From NCBI GenBank assembly GCA_964247055.1, contig OZ176053.1:11284001-11348000 (forward strand): 64,000 bases of DNA, written 5' to 3'. A program made the translations under genes and the position numbers. Position 1 is the first letter of the stretch. Each line of letters starts with the position of its first letter. The DNA comes from Paragordius varius. Lineage: Eukaryota; Nematomorpha. The notes under the pieces are model-generated. The model did not search any database, had not been told where the DNA came from, and worked only from the letters and a program-made list of their open reading frames with translations. This document shows, piece after piece, positions 13,301 through 28,300 of the stretch.

Positions 13301-16300
13301 ATTATATATATATATATATATATATAAATATATATAGGACTAAGCATTAATATAACCTTCAAAACATTTTTATATAATGCAATATGTATGTTCAATGGAC
13401 TACGCTCATATTAATATTAAAAACATGCCTATAAACTAATGAACTCAATGATTAATCTCTTTCAATTTTTAAATGCTTTCTAAAAACGTTAAATTCAGGG
13501 GTTCCCAACATAAATGGCTTAACGGGGGGCATTGAAAAACGGCGGACTGCACAAAAAATATATAAAAAACATGGCATTAATAAATAATTATTAAAAACTA
13601 ATGTGAATGTTAGCATATAAAGCTATTTCAACCAACAACTAAGAGTGCTAATTATATCATTGATATTATTTAATTCGGAAACATCTAAATATGTGAAATT
13701 TTTATAAATCTCAAAACTAGCAATCGTCCACCCATCAGTTGTATGAGACGGTTTGTTTAAATTCTCAGTGTGTTTAACCTCTGTCTTTATATCGAACCAT
13801 TCCATATCCCCCAAAAAGTTGTAATAGAGGCTTCTTGTGCAAAATACAGATTGTATAATAATGTGTTTAATAGAGTTTAGGAATATGCCATAATTTGTCA
13901 TTTATAATGCTATCAAACGCCCTGGCAATAACCGACATAAGTAATAAACAGCTGTTTTTTATATTCTCTTATTTTTTCATTATCTACCCTAAAGTGCAAG
14001 AGTGATTGGGCCTAGATATGTTGATACAAAAGTCAGCTTGTGATTATATTTCACGGTTGAATATATTAAAAAATCTATATAAAATTGATTCCCTAAATGA
14101 TAATTAACAGCGTATAAAGCTTTCCATACTCAGTGCTCTATTAAAACCATGTTAATTCTAAAATGTTTGGTATACCTAATTATAAATTAGGGTTTTACCG
14201 CAAAATTCTAAACATCAGACGAACCGATAAAGTCTCTAACACCAAATTTAAGAGAGAAAGATAAAAACAAACATGTGTTTATGTAATATATTATAAAATG
14301 GTTTTCTTTGCCCATATCCTAAGAAATAATCATTTCAAATCATGGTGACGCGGTAGACCATCCATAAGACACCTTAGTTAAATACTAAAGTTGCACAATA
14401 ATGCGAATTTATAAGCAATGTTGGCTATTGCAAAAGACCGTTGCGCACGGAAAGCTTTCTCAACATGACTATGTGTAAATTATTCAAATGATACCATTTA
14501 TTCAAATTGTTGTTTTTTAAAAATAACCCACAGCTAGAAAAACCAATAATTACAAAGAAATTACATGTGTATAATTCTCTCTTGTAGTAACCCCTTCTGT
14601 AATATAAAGGATTCATTTATTACCTTGTACTAATTAATATTGATTTTATATGTTATGTTTGAATCTGTATTTATCGAAAAGCAATTAAAATCAATATTAT
14701 TAGTCTTTAAAGGCGATAGTTTGTATTCGGCAGAGAAAATAAACTGCGTTGTACCGACAAATAAATAATTTAATTTTTAAACACTCAGAAATATTCTCTC
14801 TTTACATCTGAAGACGGTTAAATTTATTTAACATAATCCAGGATTCTTTTAATATATTAAACGTGGGTATGTAGGTGGAGAAATTAATTTTTAAAAAATT
14901 AACATCATTAAGGTTATCATTTTCTATCATAAATAATCATTTTTACGGTGTTGTTTAATGCACGTGATTTAAATTTGCCAAAATTTTAATTTTCACTTGG
15001 CTATAAAACAACAAGATATTATAAAATCTATAAAATACAAAATGTATTGTCCTATTTTTTGAAAGCATCAAACTATTCACCGTTTAATGAAAAAATCGAT
15101 GGTGTATATAAAATAATCAATAGGTCTAAATTTATGAGTTTATGAAAACATGCTTAATAAAAATTATAGTTAATCGGTCATCAATTATATCATTAATATA
15201 TTTGAATAATTGGTAATTCGCTAAAAATTATTGTGAATCCCATGTTGGACACAGCTAATTTAAATTATTATACCTTTCCACACACATTTTTTAGTGTGTG
15301 GATGTTTTGGTCAATGGTAACCCCCCCAAAAAACGTTTTATATTATATTTTTGTTCAATTAATCTTTAAAAGCATGTACATTATTATAAAATAGAATAAA
15401 GCATACAAAAATCCAATTTTCAGAATTAATTATGTGAACAGGACCGTGACACTTAGGATGCCTGACTTGATATATAATAGATCCAGTGACAATATCCAGC
15501 AGTTGAATATCGAATTGATCTACATACAAAAAAACATAAATATAGGAAGAAAAGTAGTTTTTATCCTAAATCATTAAGGTTTTTAAAACGAATAAAATGT
15601 GATATGAATAAAATTTTTATTATTAATAAAAAATAATTATATTTCAAATCTTTTCGCAAAAAAAAACATTTTTAATTTTCATTAGGTCGAAAAAAATTGA
15701 AAAAAAAATGATAAATAATTATGCGTGATAATCAAATTATAGCAAATAAAATACTGTAAAATGTCAAATATTATTAATTAATAATTGTATACCGTGTTCA
15801 CAATCAATACATTCAAGAACAATAGCAACTAGGTTAGGATTTATATAACGATATAATACGTTACGGTCTTCCAATATTTTGCCAGGTGAATCAATTTTTT
15901 CTAAAAGCATAGAGAAATTATGATGTTTTAAATTTTAAAATAAACCATATTATTACAGTCATATAACCTTTAGTTTATCAAAAATTTATTTATAAATATT
16001 TGGTAAAGAATGGAAAAAACAAGAGCTCCATGGTAATTCTCATACTTTTTTGATGAATATGATATTATTAATACCATAGAGCTCTTGTTTTTTCCATTCT
16101 TCACCAAATATTTATACCCATTTAACGAAAAAAAATAAATTTTTGATAAAACAAAGGATACATGACTGTAATATATTTCAATGTAATTACAATAATTATT
16201 CTGCGTTTAAAAGCAATATTAATAAATAAAATATTTTTTTCGATTAAACGCAACCTTTTTCATACAAATTTTTTATTTTTTAATAAAATATAGTATTGTG

Positions 16301-19300
16301 TTAAATAAGGCCAACAAAGTCCCGCGGTGTTGGTTGGCGCATAAAAATGCGCTATAACGGCAAAGGCCAGTTTTTAATGATTTGTAAAATCATTAATTTT
16401 ACACAAGGGCATGTGTTGCGTAAAAAAATCGCCTCAGACTATTGCAAAGTATTGTTATGAATATGAATTACTTCGTGATACGAAAACTCCGAATCCGAAA
16501 TCCTACCCTTTATGATGATGACATTGTGTTAAATGAACGCAATTACTAAACAACTTTAAATATAGCGGTAAATTTGAAAATATTGTTGTTGTTTTTTTGA
16601 AAGAAAAATAGCATAAGAAAATAAAATAAATTTTATGACAAATATAAGTACCGTATGCATTTTTATGGGCTATTGACCGGATAATTTGCTTTCGACTAGT
16701 TAATTGAGTGTTAAAGGTAATTGTTGTTTGAAATGTGCCTGTGTCATCGTTTTCCTAAAAACATACATTATATAATAATATATTATTTTTCATGAATTAA
16801 TAATATAGTCTAATATAAAGCAATACATTGTGAATAACATATTAGATCATTTTCAAAAAATTAGCACATAAACATAATCATATTTATATATTATAAAGAA
16901 GTTTTATTATCAAAATTCCGAATACATGAATATATTTAAAATTTGATAGAATTAAGTGGGAAACTAAGACAAAGCCATCAATAAAATTGGCAAACTATAA
17001 AAGTAATCAATGGTATTAACATTAAAATTTATAAATACTGATACCAAAAAAAAACATTTTATTATCAAAAATATGAAGAAAGTATATTGCGAATTATTAT
17101 ATATACAAATGTACGAATTCTGATCAATATTTTTTTTTAATCAATAAAAAGTTGTGAATTTTTTGGAAATTACAAATAATAAAACTTTAATAAAATTTTT
17201 CAAATGCTAATATAATGAAATATACTGAATAATTGTTGGCATTAATTGTGTATCCAATTGCAAGTCCAGATTGATAATCGACTGTATAGAGATAAGTATT
17301 TGCAAGATATTTGGATTGAAAATATTTCAAATCAAAACCAGTTTTAGGATAAACTTCAATCTAAAAATATTGATAATTAAAATAAAATAAGTGTCATTAT
17401 CATGATCATTAGTGTAAGTAATTTTTTAAAAAAACTGTTGTTAATTTTAAATATTTATTAAAAAAACTATACGACCTTTTCCTACACAAACTATACAGTA
17501 TAGGATATAAAAAATTTGTCATAGTTAACAAATATTAGATTTATAATGATTTATATTCAAAATATTGAGCTTTAAAAGAGGGATGGCCAACACGCAGCGC
17601 TACAAGAATTTCTGTGTGACCCTCGAAAAATTTGGGAATCCATAATTTATAAAAATATGCTCATAAAATCTTAATAAAATTGATGAAACGTTTTTAAATA
17701 AGTCTATCTTAATTGTCAAGAATTAGAAAATATTGCTATATTATGTTTGCATTTTACAGTTTTATGTGTGAAATTTAATAAATTCCCAGGAATGCCCATA
17801 TATATTTCGGATGCGGCCCGCCGGTTTTTTTAAGTCAAAAATGCGATCCGCGAAGCCATTTGTATACAACACCTCTGCTTTATAATATATGGTTGTTTCT
17901 TTTTAAACAAAATATTTGTCTTTTAGTTTTTATCTGTGTAATTTAAAATCCTGTGGCAAATATTTAATGGTATACCATATTTTCCTCGGTTAAAATCACA
18001 ATTGGACGAATATAATGTAACTGATGGTCGGGTTGAAGTATAGCCGTTTGTAACATTTGTTTCATGCTTTTTATGCCTTGAATCGGTGCTGTAATATAGG
18101 CTTTGTTAGGAGTCGAATTATTGGTTAATTCATCATTACTATTCAAGGGCTCACGGAGAGCTCCCGTAAGGGGATTAAAATATACAATAGCATATTTTGC
18201 ATTGTTTTCATTGTGATCGGTGATCTATAATATATATAGTATTTATATAACATTAATTTTATTTTCTAGTATTAGTAAATTTGGTACATTATATATTATA
18301 TTAAAAATTACTAAAATACTAGCAAGTAAGAACAACATAAATTATGTACCATAAAGCGTTCTAACATTATGTGATATATTTGAACGTGGCCAAAAAAAAT
18401 CTTATTTTCGTAATATGCTTTAATAAATAAATCAACATATAAGGTAGCCAAAAACTTAGGCAAAAATTAATATTTATGTTCAAATTTTCCGTTTAATTTA
18501 TATTATTTTTGTGTTATCAACTGCATTTACCCAAACGGGGTAATAGTGGACATATATAAGAAAATAATATAGTAAAGCCAAATCAAATAGTATTTTAATT
18601 ACTATTTTCAAACTCTATTATTGAGTTGAATCTGTTAATTTCATTAATATACGTGAATACCCAGAATTCCAAATAACTTATATAAAATATTTTTATTCTC
18701 TGATAAAGAAATATTTTTCATCTAGTTTCGACATAAAAACTTGAAAATTTATAGAAATTACTCTAAATTTTATCATGTTATATGTGTTTAATTTTATTCT
18801 CTGATGAATAAATATTTGTCATCTAATTTCGACATAATAAAAGATTTATAGCAATTATTCTACATTTTATCATGTTATATGTGTAAAAATTATTTTCTCT
18901 ATACATTAAAAGTTTATAAAAATTAGATTTTATATTTCATCATGAGATTTTTATTGTATTATATAACACATTATATTTATCATCAATATATCACATTGAT
19001 ATTGTTTTAAAATTGATAAAACTATAAGATTTTAACCTCTTTAGGGCCAACAAATTTTCCAATGATTGCAGACATTGGAGGTAATGGGTAATGAGAAGAG
19101 CCCCTTAATTGATACATGGCCAATTGATAATAATAATTGTCGTCCGAAAACTTGGCGTTTTTATGGAATGGTTTAATGTATTTGCCAAGATTCAATGAAT
19201 ATAAAATATTCCCGGTTTGGCTATCGATTCCAAATACCTGACCCAAATGTACGGTTAAACAAAAAATGGTTAACTACTATTATTGTTGTTTCAAGGATAT

Positions 19301-22300
19301 ATTATTTTTTAATAACGCTTCTTAAATTTTGTTAAAACGTTTAAAATTTGAAAGGCAAAATTTATGAAACTCAATGAGGATGATAATAAAATATTTCTTA
19401 ATTAATAATTGTAATCATCCCTTCAAAAAATAATGGCAGAAATTGTAATATAAGTTAAAAAGAAAACGTTAATTATTTTTATTACATTCATAGTATCGAA
19501 GACTGTAGGTTCGAAATCGTCAACGATTTCACCTATTTAGGTAATATCAGTAATAATAATGGAAACCCTCAAACAACCATATCACATAGAATCTAACTCG
19601 GTTGGGCAAAATTTAACCAACTCAGATATGTTTTGACACATAAAGACATAACCGTAAAAAATAAAATCAAAATGTATAAAGTGGGTGTCCGCCCTACCCT
19701 TACCTACGCCAGCGAAACCTGGGCAATCACAAAAACATTAGAATCGAGATTGAAAAGAACGGAAGATAAAATGCTAAAATATATGATGATAAATCCTACC
19801 ATTGAACCAGAACCAATAACAGCTTTTATCAGAACAAATAGACTTCGGTATTTTGGACACATAGACAGATCCAGTATAGACTCACCTGCAAAGGTAATTC
19901 TTGATTTACAGATTCCTGCCCCCAACCGTAAAGGGAGGCTAAAAACAACTTGGACTCAAATCATAGAACAAGACTTTAAATTCCTGAACATACCTCGAAA
20001 CGCAACAAATGATAGAGACATATATCGTAACTTAATCCATGGAACCCAATAACTGGGCCAAACCAATAATACCTATCATTAACACACTATGTTAAATATA
20101 TACAATGCATTACTGTGGTTCCCAAAAGGGGGTCGTAGAAAAATCTAGGGGAGGCGCAAGAAATTAGGGAATTTTAATTAAAAAATATAACCTTGAAACA
20201 CATTGAAGGTTACAAGAGAATATCAGGTGCAAATTATCAGATTCATCCCGATATGGTAAAAATATTTCAACAATTGCAGTACAACGATTTCATTCATTAT
20301 GATTTTCATAATATTATAATAAATTTTGCATTTTTATCTTTATTTGTTTTGAGAGAAGGGGGTAGGCGCAAGTTTTTTTTTCAATTAGGTGGGGGGTGAA
20401 CATAAAATTATTGGGAACCACTAATGTAATATATATTTTAGTATACAAATTATAATTTTATTATTGAATAAAAGAACTAATAATATACGGACAAAACGTA
20501 AATATATAAAAACAAATATTTTTTTCTTGACAACCACTTTTTAAATCTTGATTGTTTTAGATATAACTCATTGTTTTGAACTGTAAAGTATGAAATAGAG
20601 ATGTATATTGTGGTAACACAAACAATTACGTATTTTTCAACTGTAATTAACTGATTTATTGGATTTAAAGTTTTAAAAAAAAGTGTGGTTGTCTTCTCAA
20701 ACACAATTTTTTTGTCTTTTTGTTTTGTCTGTATACAATTTCAATTTTTACTGTAATATTTAATTACAAAATATTGTTATAAATGAAACCTTTGACGCCT
20801 TAGTGGTAATAACAATCAATTTTCGAATGTTAAATTTATCTCGAAATATTTGTTGTTGCGACAATGTTCCCTCATCTCTTCTGTTGTGTGACAAAACATC
20901 AAAATATTTTGCATGTGTCCCATACTTTTGCGTAGCATAATTTTGTCCCTTATTTGTCATAAATTTTGAATTGCCAAACAACAACGATGAGATAAATGTG
21001 TTAAAATTTAATTTAGTGGCTACTGAACCCAAAAATATTTGTGAACAAAATTGCCAAATATTTGTCAATAAATCTGTGTAATGACTCATGGAATTTAACA
21101 TGAAATTTTGGGCTTCTTGCCAAACATCAAAGATTTGATAATAGATGCGGTAAGCAAAACGGTTTAGGATAAATGGGTGCTGTATACCTATGTAAAAAGG
21201 TTATAATAATAATTTTTTATGATAGAAATTATATACGGTATGCATTTTAATGGTTACTTATTTAAGAATATAGTATGGAAATTTGCTTCCACAGAGGTGT
21301 ATGGAAAAAAACGACAGAACTTTGAATAAACGATTATTTTCGTTTTTTTCCATACACCACGTGTTGCGAATTGACCAACTATAGTGTGAAATAAGCAACC
21401 ATTAAAATGCATACTGTGTATATTTAATGGAATGCATATTATAAAATAAATGAAGTAAAATAATCGCATCCCCTCATACATAATGACTTACCTTAGAGGC
21501 AAAAAATAAAGATTATTATCCGCATCATAACCCTTTTTAATGATGCATAAAATTTAAAGTTTTAGTTTGAAATTTATTAATATTTATTTACAATTTTTTA
21601 TAGGAAAAAATAAAAGATATGTAAGATATAATATTTTTTATAGCTTTTGGCACATGTAATATAAAAAAATTATCCACAAAATATACCATTTGCACTTCAA
21701 GTTGGTCCTTGAACATTTCAAGTTAGTCCTTTGACTTTTTTGTTTTTTTTAACTTTTATCAATCAAATCGTATATCATTCATATAATTTAACGTTTTTAA
21801 CCTATTTTCTATAACTTACGATAAATTTTAAATAATTATCAACTTTTAATCGTTGAGAAACCGTATATCTTTATTAATTTTTTAAAATTATTTTGATTTA
21901 TAAAATTGTAACACATAATTAAAAAATAAATAAGTTTTCTGGCTTATTAATTACAATTTTTCATTAAAAACATTTAAAAGTTGATAATTATTTAAATTGA
22001 ATTAGTTAAATAAAAAAATGGTTTTTGAATATAAAATTTATTTTTAAATGAATAAATATATAATAAATTAAGATAATTAGATTAAAAATAAAAAAATTTA
22101 TGCAAAAATGGTTAATTTAAAATTTAAAAATTTTAAGAACCAACTTGAAGTGTTCAAGGACACTCTTGAAGTGGAAATGGTATAGTTGGTGGTCATGGGA
22201 TTACAACACTAAAGTTGTTTTTAATTGTTTATATAATACATATGGATACAAAAAATATTACTGGCATCTAAATAGCTTTGTTCCGTTGTTACAATGTGTT

Positions 22301-25300
22301 TATTTGCGATCGGTAGATCTATGACATCAACACTTAGGGGCTCACTTAATGACTCTTCTCTAATCCATTTTATTTGACCTGAAAAATAAAATAATGTTTA
22401 TTGTGTAGATATTAGAAAGAAATAATTTTAATTCGTTATCAATATCAAAACTTGTAATTTAAAGATTTAGAACAGGAACCTTAGTTATATGGGAAAAATA
22501 GCTAGTCATTAAGTGGTTAAAAGTTTATATTTTTTTATCATTATTCACATAATAAAATAATTATTTGTAGATTTTGAGATCGAAAACCAAATTAAAACTA
22601 TTGAACCAAAAGATAGGAGAAAAATTCGTCCAATTTTTTCACAAAACATCTTTTCGAGCTTAAGCCGTTTTTTCGTAAAGAAATATGAAATACCGAAACC
22701 AGAGTCGGGAAATCGTGTCATTCCAAGTAAAATACAATATGAGTAAAAAATGCATTGCTAATTTTTGATTAAATGTTGCCAGATAGCATATAGAGTAAAG
22801 GGTGATATTATTGGATTAAAATTATTTTTTTTCGTTTTATACGGCTATTACGAGTATTTAAACGAGTTGGCCAGAGTAATACATTACATGATTGTCGAAT
22901 TTTAAAGTACCGGTAGAGGGAATTTGTGATTCTGAAATTCCTAATATGTCATTTTATGCTAGGTCGTTTCGTTAACTACAAAATCCAATTTATTATTGTT
23001 ATAAGCACACCGTAAATTCCACGTTCCGATACGGATGCACAGATTACGTGATCTCAACATTAGAAAAATGTGTTTAGAATGGTAGGATGTGATGAGAAAT
23101 ATGTTAAGGATATGTAAGAGGTATAAAATCAATGTTTTTGGTAAAAAAGGTATACTTTAGAATTCGACAATCGTATAATGTATTACTCTGGCCATAACTC
23201 GTTAAAAACCAACGGTGTCGGTATGATAATGAATAACTAGCTAAATTATCCGACATTTTTAATCCAATCAATGAACGTATAATTGCAATCCGCATACAAA
23301 CAACCCTTCAACCCATTACATTTTTCAAATTTACGCCCCGATCTCCTCTTACAGCAATGACGACTGTTAATTCCATCATTTGAAATGACAAAACATTTCC
23401 TATGACGGGTGATATGGGCTTGGGCATAAAAAAAACTAGAGAGGTGATAGATTGATTGAGTTCTGTGCTAACCATCGTTTCTTCGACACCCCCTTTTTAA
23501 ACAACCTAAACGACGTCTCACATGGCGTTCCCATGTCAAAGATACCTTAACCAAATTGACTTCATATTAGGTATGGTAAAATATAAAAATTCATTTCATA
23601 ATGTCAAATGCCTCCCAGGATCGGATTGCTACAGCGACCACAACCTATTGATCGAACTAATAATTACAACTTTTCAAAATATCCAAACTCACCAGAACAA
23701 GATTAAATTATGATATAATCGACGACAAGCTTATCACCGCTTTATCAAATAAATTAGAGTGTCTGGATCAAATTCCGAAAATTATCACAATATAAATTTT
23801 TTTTAAAACGCTATACACACAATCTGCAGAGATACAGCCGACGAATTTATACAGCCTCTCAAACATACTAAACAAAAAATGTCAATAAAAAGTCTTATCG
23901 CAGAAAAACGTAGAGAATTTAAAATCAAATGCAAATGGGATGAATCAAACAACTAAACAGTGTTCAAAAGAGCGCAAAAGAGGACAAAAATAATTGTTAC
24001 GACCAATTGTGCGAAAAATTAGAAACAGACGCCAAATCAAACAATGTTATTTCACACAAAAAACTTTCCACAAGGGACTCATGATAAACGACAACAACTC
24101 AATCGTCACTGAAAAAGACGAAATCCGCAAACTCTGGCTTAAACATATAAGTACTCAAGAGAAAGACCCACCGAATGAAAGAAGAAGTTGAACACGCTAA
24201 AAAACACTCTAGTATCGGCAAATCAAAGAGCCACATAGACATCCTAACTGTAATAATAAAATATATTATCAATATACCCACCAAATTATTCCATATATAT
24301 AATAACCATTCCTGAGGATTGGTTTGAATCAATTATGATTCCTTTTTAAAAAAAGGTAATCCAGAACTGTGCGATAACTATCGCACCATAGCGCTCATAA
24401 ACCAGGTGTCCAAAGTTTTCCTAAAATAATACAGGTTCGACTAAATACCATTCTTGATATCCACGATTCAGGCTGGTTTTTGAAAAGGTAGAGATGCCGA
24501 GATATGATATACAATATGAGATGGATACTGGAGAAACATATAATCGAATTCAACAAAGAAGTGCACATGTGCTTTGTCGATTTTTCCAAAGAATTTGATT
24601 CCATCCAAACATTAAATTACGAACATCCATAAAACAGCTTGGAGTATCAACCCATCTAATCAACGGTCATATCCTCAATTTACTTAAATTCCACGGCTGT
24701 AGTATCTACACTTCATGGTATAACTGACTCATGTAAGGTGCAAGTCGGCCTACACCAAGGATGCCTTCTATCCCCAATTCTCTTTAACGCATTCCTCGAA
24801 TGCATATTAAGAAACATCCCAGAAACTTATCACATTCGTTCATTACGCGGATGACAGTCTTCTTCGCAGACAGCGTAGCCTCATTATCGGAAGCTTCAAG
24901 TGTTTACAACAGAATGCAATAAAATCGGATTAAATATCAACTTTAAAAAAACAAAAGTTCTGTTAATCAACCAGGCTCAAACAACTAATGCAATCATCCT
25001 CAAAGGTAATCAGATTGAAACGGTAAACAGTTATACGTATTTGGGCATCATTATTAACAATGACAACAACTCTACTTCAGAAATAAAACCAAGATTGCCA
25101 TCGGAAAAGTAGTCATATTCAAATATAACAAGAATTGGACGTCACATGACATCAAACTAAAAACCAAAATTAGATTAATCAAGGCAACAGTTTTCCCCTG
25201 AAAAAATATGACGAACGACTAATAAATTCTTTCGAAGTATGGGTTTGGAGGGAGCTTCTCCAAATAAAATGGACAGACAAAATTCCTAACGCCATTATTT

Positions 25301-28300
25301 TAAGTAAAATTAATCTGGAAATGTCACTACTAGGCAGCCTAATACGGCAAAAACTATCCTTTTTTGGTCATATTATGAGATCTAACTCACTTGAAAAGTC
25401 ACTGCTGCTGGGAAAAATCAGTGATGCTCGTTAAAGAGGAAGGAGACGAACTCGTTGGATGGATAACATCCTAACCAATCACTATCCGAACGCCAGATCC
25501 GGTATTCGCAATGAATGGAGGTTATATTTTTTAAGTTGCAGTTAGTCGGAATCGACCTTAGCAACAACAACAACGGCTATTAGTCAATAATAATGCTCTT
25601 TAATAATGTATATAGATATATTAACACTTGATATTAATTTAAGAATTCGAAATAGTTGGGCAAATTATAAAAAGATCTCAAGTGTTTTGTGTGACAAAAA
25701 TATTGACCTAAAAGTAAAGGGTAAGATTTACAGTGCTGTTGTACAGCCAACAATGATGTACAACTCACAGACATGGGCAATAAAGAAATCAGAAGAGAGG
25801 CACTTTGAGGTTACTGAAATGAGAATGCTTAGATTGATGTGCGGTGTAACGAGGAATGACAAGGTGAAGAATGTCTACATAAGAGGAAGTACGGAAATCA
25901 AACCGGTAACGCAAAAGATGATGGTAAATCGTTTAAGATGGTTCGGACATGTTGAAAGAAGAGATAAAAATTACATTGGTAAAAAGATTGATGATTATAT
26001 TGTAAAAGGCAAGAGGGGAAAATGGCGCCCTAAAACGCGAAGACGCCTTAGACAGGGTTCTATGGCGAAATAGTTTACGGATATGACCGCTCGAAAGAGT
26101 GATATCATATAATGTAATTATTATTATTATTATTAATAATGTATATAGACTAACAAAACTTAATTAAAATAGAGATTAATATTTACCCACACTTTAAATT
26201 AATTTATAATAATACCATGGTAAAGGCATAAAAGTGCACCATCAGACATTTGTATTATAATATTAATTCCATCAAACGTTATTTCATTTGTTTCCAAACT
26301 GGGAATGGCTAATATCTAAATAATTACATAATTTTCTAAATAAATAAAAAAATCTATACTATAATTCAATAAAAGTTTACGAAAAAAAATTATTTAATTA
26401 TTGTACTCTTTTCATATCTTCTGTACTGTGAAGTAGTGCATGGTCAAGTGTTATAGATGAAATTTTAGTTAATTGTAATGTTTCGCTGTTATCCCCTTTT
26501 TCAAATTGGTATAATGTAAAGGTCTGCAAAGGTTAACATAAAAAATATATAAAATTCAACAAAATAGTACAAATTAATAATATTATGAACGATAAAAATC
26601 TATAAAAAATGAATACATTTGAAAAAAATAAGTATGATAAAGCGATTATAACATAAAAATCAAACAAAATATTTTTTTTATATCAAAAAAACTAACCGTT
26701 AAAATGTTCCCTGGGCTATTATGAGATTCAATGTTATTGGCTAAATAATGATCTCTGTTTGTGAAAGCAGTCAAAACAAATGTATGGATTTGTCCATTAT
26801 GTTTTGCATTAAAGACGTGGAAATGATTCACCTTTAACCATAAAATAAATTATGACATAAATAAAAATGAATTATGGGCATGGCATATCTAAGTATAAAA
26901 TTATTATTTGATTTTTCATTTTTCCATATCAAATTCTATAATGTAAATTACTAAAATGAAACTAGGTATCAAAATATATTATAAAAAATAGTAAAAATTA
27001 ATATATTTGTAGAATTGGATTATGACCGTTTAAAAAAATAGGTTTGCCGTTTATCGTAAAAATTTTAAATTGATAAAAAAGTAAATTTTGTTGTTTTTAA
27101 AAGCGAAATAAAATTAACAATTTAACTCCTAAACTATATGATCTTTTATGGATAAACTAACTGGGATTAAACCTTAGATTTAAAATAAATTACTTTTGTA
27201 CTGTATAATTTAAAATTAAAATATACCAAAGCTATTGGTGATAAATGTTTAAATTGAAATGCTATTCGTTTATCGTTGGGCATTTTGGTTTTTTCTTGTA
27301 GCTCAAGTTCATTCATGTAAAAAATATATAAATTTATGTTGATTAATTGACATAAAATGACATTTTTATCGATTGTTAGGTATAATCCTTCATTTAATGA
27401 CATTGGACGCATCACGGATTTTGATTCATTTGGTGGTAAAATGGCCTGACAAAAATATAAAAATGTATTATTAATAATAAGGATTTCTTCATTCATCCAA
27501 TCTAATTTGACTTATTTTTTTTGAATAAATATTAACTCTATTTTGAACACGTACATAAAAATATAAACAAGCAAAATAATAATAAATATAAAAATGTAAT
27601 GTTTATCGCAAATATTTATATTGTTGGAATCGTTTGATATGATACTGTTTTCAAAATGATTTTTATCCTTATACAACCTTTTGTAATATATAAAAAACTG
27701 TAATTTATAAATATTTATAGTTATATCGCTTCCACAAAAACTTTATATTTATCTTTAAATCAAGGCTGTGCACCGGGTGGAAAGTGATGGAATCGGTTCC
27801 TAGATTCAACTCAAGAATAATTAATATAGAAAATAGAAAAGAACTTACGGTATCTAAATGAAAGCATCCATATTGATTGCAATAGAGAAAGGTGTTTGAA
27901 ACATCGTCAAAGATAAATATATATTTGTCATTTAAGTTTGGTTTAACCCTACACACATAAAAATCTAACGTTACAAAAAGGAAACGTATAATATAGGTGA
28001 AATTTTTGGTCATAAAGATAATCATATTTGTTGATTTTTAACACTCCTATAAGTACAATTTACAATTCGTGAATAGTTATATGATTAAAAATTACCGTTT
28101 AAGCAAGTAAACTATTTGCCATTTACTTTTTATTTTTAATATTATAATAAATACAAAAGCAAATTTATTGTTTAAAGTAATACCCATGCAATTTTGTCCA
28201 TGAGTTAATAGGATAAGATTTTTGTGACACCAAATTTGGTGTTAAAGTTATGTCGTTTGGTATTTCCAACTGGTAATGAATTAATTCATATGGTGAGTCC

